From Formicarius rufipectus (Eukaryota; Chordata; Aves; Passeriformes; Formicariidae), in the NCBI GenBank assembly GCA_013399695.1, contig VXAU01003742.1, positions 1 to 64,000 of the forward strand: a DNA stretch of 64,000 nt, read 5' to 3'. Shown one piece after another: positions 33,407 to 47,227 of the stretch (within the stretch, counting starts at the first letter, position 1; each line of letters opens with the position of its first letter). The position numbers and the translations under genes are program-made. The notes beneath the pieces were generated by a model that ran no database searches, was not told the DNA's origin, and saw nothing but the letters and a program-made list of their open reading frames with translations.

Positions 33407-34144
33407 CTCACACCTGGAGGTAGAGAGCAGGGTCAGCAGGGGCTGGCCTGTGGGGCACTCCCGGCTACCTTGGGAGAGAGGTATCTGCTGCCGAGCCTGC
33501 CAGGGACCGGGGATGACCACAAGGAATACCCCACGGCTCCACTATTCCCCCCGACACCACCCAGTGCTGCCCAGGTCCCTTTTACCCGAACCCCCTGGAC
33601 CAGGAGCCCACGAGAGGCTCAGCCCCTGCCCCAGGGTGCTGCACACAAGCCCCAGCACTGGCCCTGCGGGGCCGGGAGTCCCACATCCCCTGGGCACACC
33701 CACTCCAGCTGTTCCCCTACTCTGAACATACCCTGCTCCCCAAACAGCAAGGCCAGGCGCTAACCCCTTGTGCTGCTGCAGAGGAGGGAACCCTCGCCCG
33801 TGGGGTCTCCCCACGGTCCTCACAGCCCGCCCGAGATGTGCCGCCTGCCCCCACGCTGGGCTGAGACGGGAGCTGGAACCTGTCCATCCCGCAGCCACAA
33901 GCAGAGCTCCCTGCGAGGCTGTGGGATGGGACGGGACTCCCTCCCAGCGTTTCCCCCCCAGTTCTGTGGAAGGAGAGGATGGGGTACCCACCTCCCCAGG
34001 ATGTGGGATCGGAAAGGGCTTCCCCACAGCGTTTTCCACAGTTCTACGAAGGGAAAGGTTGTTGACCCCACTCCCCGGAGCCGCCGTCCTGCCCTGAGGC
34101 TGGAAGGTTCCCCAGCACAATGCTGGCTCAGTTTGGGTACTTAC

Positions 34145-34262
34145 AGCGAGGATTTCTTCGGCTCCCTGGCGTGGGGAAGCTGAATCACGTGAAGTCAGGA
34201 GGGAGGGAGAACACCACCAGGAGTTTCTTTTGAGCTGGCTGAGGTTTCCCTGTCTTTATATA
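34145..34262 (-). promoter_or_regulatory. PLTP TATA box and non-coding first exon
   Basis: On the minus strand TATATAAA lies at 34262-34255. A consensus donor CGCT|GTAAGT follows at 34145/34144, and the matching acceptor CCTCCAG lies at 33414, seven bases before the PLTP ATG. This fits a TATA-driven start near 34230 and a 5'UTR exon of about 85 bases with a 730-base intron. Confidence 0.7.
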
Positions 34263-36143
34263 TCCCCCAGTTGCCACTCCTTGCGGGCCCAAAGCTGGGA
34301 GGAGACAGCGGGACAGACGGACGGGGAGGATGCAGGTCTGTCCCGCTGAGCCCGGCTCGCTGCCAGGACCGGCAGGACAGTGGCTCGCTTGGTCACCCGG
34401 CTCCAGGCTAGGCACCTTCTTTTCCCCAAAAAACACGGCTCCTTTCATGTCCTGCTCGCACTGCCACAGCCCTGGGTCTCCCCAGCACACCCCTGCAAGG
34501 GGTACACTTGAGAACAAGGTCCAGGAGGGTCTGTGGTGTTGGGGACCCCACTCCCCAGTGCGGGTTATGAAGCCTCTGCCAGTGCGGAGCTGCTCCAGCA
34601 CAGGCTCTGTGGCCCCAGGCCGGGGGTGCTGCCGGGGTCTGGTTTGTGCCCACGTGTGACATGAGCCTGAGCAGAGATACTGCTGAGGCTGTGGACCCTC
34701 AGTGCTGTCCCCAGAGCTGCTGCTCCAACTCCTGGGACCACCTGGGCAGCTCTGGCTCCACTGGACATGCCTCTGGCTGGCCTTGCTCGCCGTGCTGCCG
34801 ACAGCCTGGGGGTCACAACACAGCGAGGGGCACGGGCAGAGTGTCCCCAGCAGTGGCCCAAGCCACCATCCTGCTCCATCCAACCCATCACAAGACTGCC
34901 AGAGCCTCAGACCAGGGCTTCTTCCCAAAACTCCTTCCTGGGGGATCCATGATGAGGGGCTGCCCTTGCCCTCGCCAGTCCCTCTGGCCACTTAAGCTGC
35001 CTGGCTGCGAGGACGCTGCCCCTCCCCAAATTCCCCTCTGCCGCTGGGGGTCGGTCTGAGCCGGCCCGGTGTGCCCCGGGCGGTTATCGGTGCTCTGGGC
35101 AGCGGGACCGGGCTGCTGGGAGCCCATGGGGGAGCCTCAGTGCTTACACAGCACTTACCCCTCCAGAACTGCTGCGCCAGCAGCATTAACTCATTAAACT
35201 GACCCCGGTGCTCCCGGAGCAGAGGGCAGGACTCCGGGGAGAGCGAGCGGGATGGGAAGACGGAAAGCCCCTGAGAAAGCTGGACGGCGGGGATACCCCA
35301 GAGGGAAAGGGCAGCAGAGGGACCGCGGCTGGCGGTGATGGCCCCGCGACTGCCCCTGCTCGTCTCCACGGGGGACCGTGGGCCAGCACCATCCACGGCA
35401 GGGCGGATGTGAGCTCTGCAGGGTGCGTGCCCCGGGGGCTCAACTCCTGCAGCCCCCCAGGTACCCCCACACAGCCCCGTGTCACCCTGCAACACAAGCC
35501 GTGGAGAGGAGCAAGGCAGCGACCCCCGGGCTGTACTCGGTGTTGCACCACGCCCCTCACAGCCAGCGCCACACCGGAGTGCGCGGGCCGGGGAGCGCTG
35601 CGGGGAGAGGGACGAGTCACCACAGCGCCCGAGGGACCGCCAGGACCAGCAGGTTCCACCAGGCCCGGTACGGCCGAGCAGCGGCCGTTGCACCCCGCGG
35701 AGAGCGGAAACCCCCCCACCCGCACATCAATGCGCCCCCCCTCGGGCCAGGCCGCGGGCCCGCCCCGACGCCGCCGCGCTTCAAAGGCCCTTTGGTGGCG
35801 ACCGCGCCCTGGCAGTGCCGGGAACACCCCGGCGAGGGCGGGCCGCTGCGCGCTGAGGGGCCCCGGGACGGCCCGGCCGGGGCCGCGCCCCTCATGNNNN
35901 NNNNNNNNNNNNNNNNNNNNNNNNNNNNNNNNNNNNNNNNNNNNNNNNNNNNNNNNNNNNNNNNNNNNNNNNNNNNNNNNNNNNNNNNNNNNNNNNNNNN
36001 NNNNNNNNNNNNNNNNNNNNNNNNNNNNNNNNNNNNNNNNNNNNNNNNNNNNNNNNNNNNNNNNNNNNNNNNNNNNNNNNNNNCGCGCCTGCGCGCCCCG
36101 CGGCCCCTCCCCGCGGCGCCGTAACGGGCTCCTGTCTCCGCAG
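34263..36143. other. PLTP-PCIF1 intergenic region with assembly gap
   Basis: Divergent interval between PLTP and PCIF1. GC content rises steadily to a CpG island interrupted by Ns at 35897-36083. Long open frames here are GC artefacts. The PCIF1 transcription start is probably inside or next to the gap. Confidence 0.5.
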
Positions 36144-36252
36144 CCGCCCCCGCGGGCCAGGCGCGGGACGCCCCGCTATGAGGATGCGGCCCCGGCGCGC
36201 CAGCGGCGAGCACAGAGTGACGGCCACGCGTCCCGCCAGGCAGCCCGCCACC
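36144..36252 (+). other. Candidate non-coding 5' exon of PCIF1
   Basis: Bounded by CTGTCTCCGCAG and ACC|GTAAGTAC, both good splice signals, in the CpG island on the PCIF1 strand. The next acceptor is TCTTTTCCAG just before the PCIF1 ATG, so intron 1 would span 36253-38797. It could also be an alternative first exon. Confidence 0.5.
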
Positions 36253-38812
36253 GTAAGTACCCGCCCGCCCGGCCGCCGCCCCGCTTAGGCCGCGCCCCCC
36301 GGACCGCTCCCGGCCAGCCTGCAGAGTTGTCGCCGCCGCTGCCTCCGCTCCGCACTCACTGGGCGCCTGTGGCCGCCCGGCCCGGCACGCCGCGCCGAGG
36401 AGCTTCGTGCCGTCTCCGCCGTCGGCAGGGCAGCCCCGGGAACTGCCCTGCAGCTTCCCCGCGCAGACACGGTGCCCCGGTCCCGCTCTCGGGAAGGGGA
36501 TGGTACCGACGCGGGAGGCGGTGGCCTGGCTCCCGGCCTCCTGAAGCAGCTGTGGTTCTGGGATGGGGGAGAACCGCGGGGGTGTCCCGGGGGGCTGTCG
36601 CTGCTCTCCTTTGTCTGCATTTGCTGTTGTCTTGTACAAAATTCTACCTCGGTGAAATGGAAACAAATACCGGTCCTGTTCGCTGTACTTCTTTACTCTG
36701 TGTCTCCTTCCCCCTCGCTGTGGTCTCTGGTTGTTCTGCAGCTCTAGGTTGTAAGCTCTCTGGGCAGGGACAGCGTTGTACCGTGTCTGTGAAGCACTGT
36801 ATGCATTGCCATGGTGTATAAAAACATTCCGTAATCACCACAAAATGCTTCCTCTGGATCCCTGTCACTGTCTTAAGTCCCAGTGTAGTTACATAAAAGT
36901 AGAGTTGCTTTTGCCAGGATTCTTGTTACTTTGGCTGTTTCCTTTTCCCAGACCTTAAGAGTACTTGGATTTAATACTTGTCAACACTGGTGAAGTGATA
37001 AAGCTTCTTGGCTACTTCCACCATTCCAGTTTATCCATAAATGGGAGAAGACAGAGCCAGTGACCCTATTTGACAGCTCTTTTGAGCGATGGGTGGTGAA
37101 AAACACTGGCAGGTCACTGGAGCTGGCATGTGCCATCCAGGCTGGGCAGAGCACAGTACCCAGTGTTTGTATATTGACATACATCATTTTGGGAGCCCTG
37201 GTCCCCCCAGTACTTACCAGTTCACTGCAGTGTGTGCTCTGTGCAACGTGCAGGACACAGCAGCAGGTGGATGTGCAAGTGTGGTTTTAGTTTGAGCAGA
37301 AGGAGGGGCTAAACACCCTTCAGAGGTTCCTGCACCAGCAGTGCTCCTGCCTTGTGGCTCCTCGGGCTTGGAGTTCCTGTACCCACAGCCCAGCACGAGT
37401 CTGAGCTGGTCTCACTGGCCCAGCTCACCTGGGCGCCTTTGACAAGTGACTGTGAGGGCACGGCAGGGTTGGAGTTCAGTGTGAAATTGCACAACACTCA
37501 CCTACTGAGGCTGTTAAAGGTCCATGATTGCATTGTGTGCTTTGCAGCAGGCACAGGAATTGTTACCAGCCTTTTCCTGAGCATAGACCCAAACTCTGCA
37601 GTGTCCTGCACCTTTCCTTGTATACACTGCCTGGAAGGATGGAAACACCTTCCAAGGGCCTGAAAGGGTCGAATTCCTTGATGCTATGGGGCAACTGAGC
37701 TACTGGTCACTGCTGGCTCCTGTCATTCTGATTTGCTGAAAAAGCCAGTGGGCTTTGTGCACAAGAAAAGCAGCAAAGGTGACTAAATCCAAGTGACTTG
37801 CCCCCAGAAATCCAGAGTTGTCACTGAGGAGCTGCCATACGTGGCTCTTGCTGCCAGGTACTCTGCTCAGGTGAAGAGCACACTGTGCACAGCACTGTGT
37901 TACTGCCACCTTGACTGTGCTGCTGTGTCCTGTCGGGTGTCTCTAAGGCCTGAGTAGAGTTCAGTATCTGAAGTAGCTGGGAATTACGTAAAATGCCTTG
38001 TTTACCCCCAGTTCATTGCCAGTGTGTTTTGGGCTGTCAGGGAGGAGCATTCTGCGGCACTGGTTCAGAAACTTCCCCGGGGGAAGAGTAGTGACTAAGA
38101 GAGGAAAAGCCTGGCTGTTTCTCTCCAGCTGGCAACATTAGATTATGATTAAGAGGAGCTTTATTGTTCCAACAGACCTTCTTTTGCATAACTGTTGTTA
38201 TGCAGATGAAAAAACACCAAAGGCCAAAACAGTCTGTCTGAGGCTGAGCAGTTACTGTGGGCCTGGGACATATGGAGGAAAATAATTTTGAAGGTCCCAA
38301 CGCCCAGCCTGCGGTTCTCTGAACCACAGAAGTTGTTAGTGAAGCTCCAGGGCTATTTTATATAGCAGAATTTTTTTTTAATTAAAGCCTTTTGTTTAAA
38401 TGATGTGCAGTTATGTGTGGGTAAGTGTTGATTTAAACTGTCTCTGAGGGTAACAGATCAGACATGGGTGGTGGTGCTGGTGTGGCAGAAGGTGGCACAT
38501 AATCATAGAGGAGTATGTTTTGTTTTTTACACCCTCAGTCCTGATGCTCCACCCTTAGGAGAGATATAGCTGTAAGAGTGAATGTTTAGAATGTTGGCCC
38601 TGACTGACCCCATTTAATGCTCAGCATTCTTCACAACTAGTTGTGTCCAGGATAACAGGTGTGTTTCAGGGCTGAGGTTATTGGTATGTACCAAATTAAT
38701 CCCTGTTTTATTGTCAGAATGAACTTGTAGTGGTACGGCTGAGTGGATCTGGGATCATTCATTCTATAATTCTGGATGTTATGTCTGTCTTTTCCAGTGT
38801 GGTTGCTGAGAA

Positions 38813-41800
38813 ATGGCCAATGAGAATCACAGAAGCCCTGCTGAGGAAGCGTCTCTCATGAGTCACTCACCTGGCACCTCCAACCAGAACCAGCCCAGCT
38901 CCCCCAAACCCATGCGCCTGGTACAGGACCTGCCAGGTACTGTCTGCCTTCAGGAAATCTGCAGGGCCATGGGAGCAGGGAGAGGGGTAAAGCAGGGCCT
39001 CCAAGGGAGGCTGGGTGTGATGTGTGTTTCAGAGTGTGCTGTGACAGTGCTGGGGACCTGCAGGGCAGAGCTGCCGTGCAGGATGCTCTTCTCCTGACTC
39101 CCTGTCCTCTCAGATGAGCTGGTGCAGGCTGGCTGGGAGAAGTGCTGGAGCAAGCGGGAGAACCGTCCCTACTACTTCAACCGCTTCACAAACCAGTCTC
39201 TGTGGGAAATGCCTGTGCTGGGACAGCACGATGTCATTGTAAGTGCACACGCACCTTGGGGGGCTGTGCCAGGACTGGGATGTTCTGCAGGGGCGGGTGC
39301 TGTGGTCTGTAGATCTCAGATTACAGGTTTGGGAAGGTTTCTGTGCCTTCAGAGCTCCTTGCTCTGAAGCATGGCTCTGGGAAAATGTGCCCCCTTCAGG
39401 TGCACATTGAGGTAGTGCTGCTCCAGATGTCATGCACTGCTCAAAGAACACTCAGCCTGGGGGAGTTGGGGTGTGTTTTTCTCATCCAAGTCTCGAGAAA
39501 AAGCATACAGACACGGGTCTAGAGGAGAATCTTTTAGCTTTGTGCTGTTGTGAATAGTGGTGTCCTTACTTCCATCCATGTGGGAGCTGGGAGTGGTGCA
39601 GTTGGAAGTTAAGAGCATATAACCTTTGTTTGGGATGCTGCAGTGGCAGCAGGTGAGCTGATGTGTGCTACTGTTGTTTGGACTCACAGTCAGATCCTCT
39701 GGGACTGAACGCAGCTCCAATGCCACTGGAAGGTGGGGTGGTAGATACCTCTCTGGAGAGCAAGCAGAGGAAGAGGAGGTTCTCGGAGGAGGTTCCACCA
39801 AGTGGCAACAGTGTGAAGAAGCCCAAGGTGGGTCTGGTGCTGTGAAACAAATGTGTGGAACCGGAAACCAGGAGGGGCTGAAGAGCTTACAATGGTCTTC
39901 AGCCTGGTGTTCTGCTACAGGACTATTTGGTTTATGGGGCTCCTTCCCTTTTACCTCTGTTTGTGGTGCAATAATTCATCTTTCATACACACAGATGGAT
40001 GTCCCTGGGAACCCACCTGCTCAGCCAGTCCCTAGCTCTCCCAGTATTCCAGGAACCTCTGTTTTGAAGGCATGGTGTGTTTCACCTGAAGACAAACAGC
40101 AGGCAGCTCTTCTACGACCAACTGAGTGAGTTGTCTCCATTTGTCTTCTGTTCCTTTCTCAGTGGAGCGTTAGAAGCACACAGGTTTTCAGACATCTTTG
40201 AAGAAGAAGCTGGGGTATATAACACTCTACTGTATCTTTGCTAGGAATCTTGATAGTTCAGTTTCCTGGCTGGGTAAAACAGCCCAAGGAAGCATCTTGA
40301 GGAGTAATATTTGATAATTAGCCAATGATCTGGCCATCCTGATGACATTTGCTTCTGCCACAGAGTATATTGGGACCTGGATATTCAGACAAACGCCGTG
40401 ATTAAGCAGAGGGCACCATCAGAAGTGCTTTCTCCACACCCCGAGGTGGAGCTGCTTCGGTCCCAGCTCATTCTCAAGCTGCGGCAGCATTATCGTGAGC
40501 TCTGCCAGCAGCGAGAAGGTGAGTTTCTGTTGGGCTCCCTGATTTCCGTCTCAGTCCTGCCATGCTGTCATGATCTTCCTTTTGGTTTATACCTGTCTTG
40601 TCCCTGTGGTCTGTTTTTGTGATGGTTGTACTCTGGCATTGTTGGTTGTGAACTGAGTAGGCTGAACTCTGTGTGATGATCCTTAGCAGAGCTTCTGGGC
40701 TTCTGTATTGTATTGATTAGACCCTTTTTCTTGTGTCTCTAGGAATTGACCCCCCAAGGGAGTCCTTTAACCGATGGATGTTGGAGAGAAAAGTGGTTGA
40801 TAAAGGGACAGATCCTCTTTTACCGAGTGACTGCGAGCCAGTAGTGTCTCCTTCCATGTTCAGAGAGATCATGAATGACATTCCCATCAGGTACCATTCA
40901 CAGACAGGGCATCTTGTGGGGATGATTCTGTATCCGTCTGGTCCAGTGATTTATCTGCCAAGGTTCTGTGCTGTGGTGCCTCCCTTTGATTGATGAGGTG
41001 GTGGAATGATGGTGAGAAAGCTGGGGAACTGGACCTGGTCTCCATACCTTTGTGAGATTGATGCATATGAATTTAATTTACCTCAGGTTATCCAGAATCA
41101 AGTTCCGGGAGGAAGCCAAGAGGCTGCTCTTCAAGTATGCTGAGGCTGCGAAACGGCTGATTGAATCCAGGTGGGGGCTCCTTTTGCAGTGCTGTCACGT
41201 TCAGAAAGCAGAAAAGGTTAAAGGACCTGCTCATCCTGCCTTATCCAGTGCTGGTCATAATCTTTTTGAGGAAAAGGGAGGTTAGGAGCATAGAGAAGAA
41301 AAACAGTAGTGTTGGAGATATCTTTTAATAATTACATTACTGTAAAATGTAATGCCAGGAAGGTGGAAAGTGTGTGGAGACAAGTGAGAGTTGGTGAAGT
41401 ACTGGATGTGGAATGTCTTCTGTCATCCCTAAGGTAAAAACAGGAGTGTTTGGGCACTCACTGCTATTACAGAGCAACAAGCTTAAGAGTGGCATTTTGT
41501 ATACCAGGTAGGGTACTGCCACAGGATAGAACTGAGGAAAATTTTGGGGAGAACCTTGGGAGAAAGAGAGCCTTGTTAATAGGGTGGTTTTCTTAGAGTC
41601 ACAAGCTCCTAGCAATATTTGAGAATCAAAGGCAATATCAAAATGGACCATTAGCATGATAGATGAGTTTTGTGAGCTTTTCTGGTTTCAGAGAGGACAG
41701 CAGACAGCTACACTGAATTTTGGAGAGCATGGCATGCTCTAGTCATGCAAACATCTGGAAGCATTTTCTAAAGGAAAACTAGAGGGGTGTGACAGTGCAG

Positions 41801-44800
41801 GGCCACATTCCCCACTGACAGAAAATGTAGGGGAGTGGAATGTCTTGCAGTGCAGCCATGGCTTAAATTTTGCCTCTCTGTTTTTGCAGGAGTGCTTCCC
41901 CAGACAGCAGGAAGGTGGTGAAGTGGAATGTGGAGGACACCTTTAGCTGGCTGCGACGGGACCATTCTGCCTCTAAAGAGGACTACATGGTCAGTGTCCT
42001 GCTCTGCCGCTGGGCACAGGAGGCCAGGGAGGGGGGCACAAACAGGGGGACAGATACATGTCCCTCTGCAGACAGATGGCTGCCATTGCTTCCCTTCACT
42101 GTGTGCCACGGGAGAGCAGCCTGGAGACGCTGAGTGCCCCCAGGGAGTTGGTGGTGGCTGCGAGTGACTCTGGTTCTCTGGTTCTGCAGGACCGCCTGGA
42201 GCACTTACGCAAACAGTGCGGGCCCCACGTGTCTGCTGCAGCCAAGGACTCTGTTGAAGGCATCTGCAGTAAAATTTACTACATATCCCTGGAGTACGTC
42301 AAGCGGATCCGGGAGAAGCATCTTGCCATACTCAAAGAGAACAATATCTCTGGTATGCAGCCAACTCTGAAATGCTGTAGGGGTACAGCACTGCAACTGA
42401 AGGCCCTGGGCTGTGGTCTGTCCCCCCGTTCAGAGAGTGTTAGCTGTTGGGAGGGCAGCTCTGCATTCACAGGGTGCCGTTTCAAAGTCAGAAACAGCTG
42501 GTCCATTGTATGCTGCAGGTGTCAGTCACACAGTGTCTGTGCAGTGACTGACTGTCTTCCATCAGGTGCTGTGACTGGCTGTAACATCAGACACCATAAA
42601 TGTGTGATTTGCTGGGATGAAACAGTGTGTTAGGAGCTGGTCACAGTGAACAGGGTGTTTGTTTCCTTGGACTGTTACTTTTTACTCTGCTGCTTCATGA
42701 ATTCCTGGGAACAGCTGACATCCTCTTTCCAACACCATATGTTCTCCCTGTATTCTTGTTCGTCACATTTCCTGTGTTCTGACTACTGTCTGCTCACCTG
42801 TGCCACCTGGCATGTCACTGTGCACACTTTACTGGCAGAGAGTTCACGTTCCTTGATCTTTTCTCTGTTATTCATAGTGCATCTGTGTACTGCTGCTAGT
42901 CAGCTTTTCCATCCTCCATGAGGCCTGCTTCTTTCATCACCACTGTCTGTAGTTCTTATCCCTTTTGGGTCCTGTCTCTGCTCAGACTCCCTTTATGTCC
43001 CAGTGTCTGCCTTTTGCCATTGTTTTTGCTGCTTGTCTTCTAACCCCTTTTGAGTCAGGGATTCCTTCCATCTGATCTCTCCTGTGAGCTTTCCCTGAAG
43101 CTGAGACAATGGGTAACTATAAGGTGCAGGGAGATTCCTTTGACTCCTGCATTTGGCAGCCTGGGAATTTTTCCTGTGTTTTTAATGAGTTTGGGGAAAA
43201 CTGAAATAGCAACAGTAGCAACAAAGAGTGTTTGTGTGTCTGGAACATGCCTCAGGCTGCTGGGTTGGCTGTGTGCTGTCTGCAGCCTTGCTGAATTAGA
43301 GATGAAGAAATGCTGTGAAATGGGTCTTCTCTGTGTTCTGGCATTGGGAGTTGGAATTAGTTTGGGGAATCAGCACTGAACCTAGGTAGCTGCCTGTGAG
43401 ATCTGTGAGGGACCCTCACAATGTTTTTTTGGGAGAAGCACCCTGCTCTTTAGCCCTGTACAGGTCTCTGTGTGTTTTGAGGTGGAAAAAAGAATGGTCC
43501 TGAATGCCCTTGGCCTCTCACAGGCTGGCTTTCTCTTCATTCTCTGTAGCTGAGGTAGAAGCTCCCGAGGTCCAGGACAGGCTGGTGTACTGTTACCCTG
43601 TGAGACTGGCCATCCCCTCCCCGCCCCTCCCCAGCGTGGAGATGCACATGGAGAACAACGTGGCGTGTGTGCGGTACAAGGGGGAGATGGTCAAAGTGAG
43701 CCGCAACTACTTCAGCAAGCTGGTAAGGGCCAAGGTCATCTCAGTGTGCTCTAAGGGCAGGGCTGGGCAGAGGATGGCCAGCTGGCACCATGGAGCTGTC
43801 AGACACTGCTCTCACCGGAGTTGCGGTCAGGATCCTGCTTGGAGTATTTCCCAGCTGTTGTGTGAGTGCTCTGCATACGTACAGAGAAACCAGAACATCT
43901 ACTAAACAGCACAGCAGCCCTTACTGAGAGACATGTGCTGGTGTAGTGGTTCATTCATGCTGATGATGAGCTGGTGGCTCACACAGTGACAGCAGATGTG
44001 ATGACATGCCTCCCTGCAGAGCCCACCTGCTCCTCAGCATCCCTCTCCCTGTCACAACATGTGTGCTTTGCTGTTCCCTTGGCTGTTCCTGGTTTGTTCA
44101 GTGGCTGGGCTTTCTCTTCCAGTGGCTTCTCTATCGGTACAGCTGCATCGATGACTCGGGCTTTGAAAAGTTCCTGCCCAGGGTTTGGTGCCTTCTCCGT
44201 CGATATCAGGTAAGGTCTCACCACGGCTGTATATGAGAAAGTCTTGGCAGCACTGCAAACTGAACTTGTCTTTGCTCTGGGGAAGGGATGTAGCTCTGGG
44301 AGCCTGCAGCTACAAAGAATTTAAACTGGGTTTGTTGTCTGCTCCTAGCATGCTTAGGTAGGAGTGTGGTCTGGGGAGTGGTTGTGGTCTTGACACAAGG
44401 GTAAAGATTTTTGTGAAGGAAACCTTCAGTAACTCTTGACTCTGAGGGGCAGCTAAAGGCTCACAGGGGTACAAGAGAAAACCGATTGTTTTGTGGGGCC
44501 AGAATTGGATGAAATCTGAAGAGCATTCTTGGGTACATGCAGGGACCTAAATGAATTTGAGAAAGGACGAGGGGGCCCTGCATACTTAGAGGAGTGGGTG
44601 CACGGACAGGTGGCTCTGGGTCCATGGTCAGTGAAGGAAGCAGCAAGTGCAGGCACAGCTCACCAGAATTTGCTCTCCTCAGATGATGTTTGGTGTGGGG
44701 CTGTACGAAGGGACTGGTCTGCAAGGGGCACTTCCCGTGCACATCTTTGAAGCCCTCCACAAGCTCTTTGGAGTGAGTTTTGAATGCTTTGCCTCGCCCC

Positions 44801-46448
44801 TGAATTGCTATTTTAAGCAGTACTGTTCGGCCTTCTTGGACACAGACGGGTATTTTGGATCCAGGGGGTGAGTCTTAAATTCCTTTGCTGCGTGTCTGTG
44901 TGGGTGTGTGCCCATGGGATGACTCAGGACAAACTGATAGAGATCTTTGCCTCTTTCCCCAGCCCGTGCCTGGATTTCTTCCCCATAAGTGGCTCTTTTG
45001 AGGCAAATCCTCCATTCTGTGAGGAGCTGATGGATGCCATGGTCTCTCACTTCGAGGTACATCTGCTCATTGGTGGGGCTGTTTGGGATGGAGCTGTGCC
45101 ATCCATCCTGTGCTCCCCACCCCTCCTGCACCCTCCTGGCAGGGCTGAGGGCATGGTCAGATGATGGTGACAGCTGCAGCACCACTCTCAAAGCAGAAGT
45201 GTTTCATTTCTATTGAAGTCATTAAACGCATCATTTCTCAGCCAGTGTTGAGGTTGTTCCTTTTCTTGTTAAACTAGAAACTGCTGGAGAGCTCCAGTGA
45301 GCCGCTCTCCTTCATTGTCTTCATCCCCGAGTGGCGAGACCCACCCACGCCGGCCCTGACCCGCATGGAGCAGAGCAAGTTCAAGCGGCACCAGCTCATC
45401 CTGCCGGCCTTCGATCACGAGTATCGCAGCGGGTCCCAGCATGTGTGCAAAAAGTAGGCTTTGTTCTCAGATCCTTCTGGGAACACGGCTCTGAAGCCGT
45501 GTGACAGAAATATCCTCTCCCAAGCTGAGATCAGTGGGAAGCAGGGAGCAGGCAAGGACAAATGCAGTGCATCATCACCCTGGGTGTTTAGGATGAGCAG
45601 GCAGCATTGTGAATTCCACGTCTGTTTAATGACTACTGCTAACAGAGCTTGTGAGAGATGTATGCCTTGGGCATGAGTACAGCCAGAACAGGTCACACCT
45701 GTGGTGCTTATCTATGCTCCTCTGCCAGCCTTTGGGCCTGTGAGCTGGCTGAGCTGCAGCAGCTGGGTGTCACTGTGGGGGGCAGAGGCAAGGGGCAGTG
45801 GGGGCTCAGTCCCCAGTGTGGCAGGTGTGCCCCTGCTTTGCTACTGAGGCAACAAGTTTGAGCAACAATTTGTTTCAGCAACAAGTGCCTGAAAAATGAA
45901 ACTTTTAACCTGATTAGGACTGAAGTCTCACTATGCTGAGTCCCTTCTGCAGCCAGGTCTCAGCACATGTTGGTAGAGAGCACTTGGGATTCTGCAGCAA
46001 AAGTGCTTCCCTCTGAAAGCTCAGGAGCCTCTGACATGTTCAGAACTACCCGAGGCTTCACTGTGCCTCCACTTTCCCTCAGGATGGGGCAAATACTTGT
46101 CCTAAGGATGTGGTGGGCAGGAAGAGGAGGAGCAGGTGTTGATGGCTTTGCCAGGGCCCGGGGGAGGTGCTGATGCGTGTGCTCTTCCCTTGCAGAGAGG
46201 AGATGTACTACAAGGCTGTGCACAACACAGCTGTACTCTTCCTGCAGAACAGCGCCGGCTTTGCCAAGTGGGAGCCCACACCGGAGCGGCTGCAGGAGCT
46301 CGTTGCAGCCTACAAGCATTCGGGCCGAACCCTCAGCTCCTCGTCTTCCTCCTCATCATCCTCCTCCTCCTCATCCTCCTCTACAGCAGACAAAGAGCGG
46401 GAGCTGGGCCGAGAGCAGAGCAGCAGCCGAGAGACTAATCCCAACTAG
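38813..46448 (+). CDS. PCIF1: PCIF1 (CAPAM), cap-specific m6Am methyltransferase
   Basis: Methylates N6 of 2'-O-methyladenosine next to the mRNA 5' cap, acting in the nucleus and binding the phosphorylated RNA polymerase II tail. Fifteen coding exons: 38813-38936, 39114-39238, 39690-39827, 39995-40125, 40364-40518, 40743-40890, 41087-41170, 41890-41989, 42190-42352, 43550-43722, 44123-44209, 44683-44867, 44963-45056, 45278-45453, 46196-46448; 711 residues. The WW domain lies at about 43-77 (AGWEKCWSKRENRPYYFNRF). A basic stretch with nuclear-localisation character follows (KQRKRRFSEE, VKKPK). The catalytic NPPF motif falls at residues 553-556. The C-terminal tail is a run of 16 serines followed by TADKERELGREQ. 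Start MANENHRSP matches the mammalian N-terminus. Intact throughout. Confidence 0.98.
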
Positions 46449-47221
46449 GGAGAGGTGTGAGGCAGCAGGGGAGGTGCCAGTGGCCCCGGGGCTGGCCGGG
46501 GCAGCAGAGACTGCTGAGTGTGCAGCACCAGCCCAGGACTCCTGCGCGGCAGCTCCACGGCACCTGCTCCCCTCCGCGAACTGCACGCCGGCCCTCAGGA
46601 GCTGGGAGTGCCCGGCCACCAGTGGGAGAGGAGGCTCAGCCACGGCCCTCACCTGGGGCAAGGGAGCCCAGTGTGGTGCGGCAGGAGGAGTCGGGCTGCC
46701 CCGTGACACCGGAGTGCCGAGGGAAGGGGCAGCCAGAGCTGGGCGGAAGGACGGCGGGACAGATGGAGGGACGGATGGCAAGCGCAAGTGCTGAGCGCTG
46801 TGCGCCGCGGCCAGAGGGGCCCCGGCAGGAGAGGGACGGGCAGAGCCCGGGGGCTCCTGCGGACAGACTGGCCCCAGCACGGCTCCGTGTCCATAGTGTA
46901 AATAGTTCTGTCCGTGGCATCCACGCTCCTGGCGGGGCTGCTCCCATTGCATCTGTGTTTTTTTTCCCATGTGTGAGTCCCGTGTTTGCCGACACTGTCC
47001 TGGAGAGGGGAGGAGCAGAGGAAAGGAGTTTCTTCGGTGTGTAAAGATGTCTTTGCAGCTGTTTTGTAGTTGTCGTGGTTTTTATGCGGAGCCTCTGGGC
47101 TTTATTTAACCTCCTTGGGTTTTGTTTTGTAAGGATTAATTTAACACCGCTAACCATTTTATTACTTTTATCAAGAAGAGCAAAGTCTATTTTTGATTTC
47201 TGTTTCCTAGTTCTTAGGAAC

Positions 47222-47227
47222 ATTAAA
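47222..47227 (+). terminator. Probable PCIF1 polyadenylation signal (ATTAAA)
   Basis: Common variant hexamer about 775 bases after the PCIF1 stop. No AATAAA occurs in the preceding 3'UTR. Confidence 0.55.

Noticed and set aside
34185..34991. 268-codon minus-strand frame upstream of PLTP
   Set aside because: No conserved motif; it overlaps the PLTP TATA box and first exon, and the composition fits chance.
35208..36821. 537-codon frame spanning the N gap
   Set aside because: Runs through undetermined bases and CpG-island DNA, so the apparent length is an artefact.
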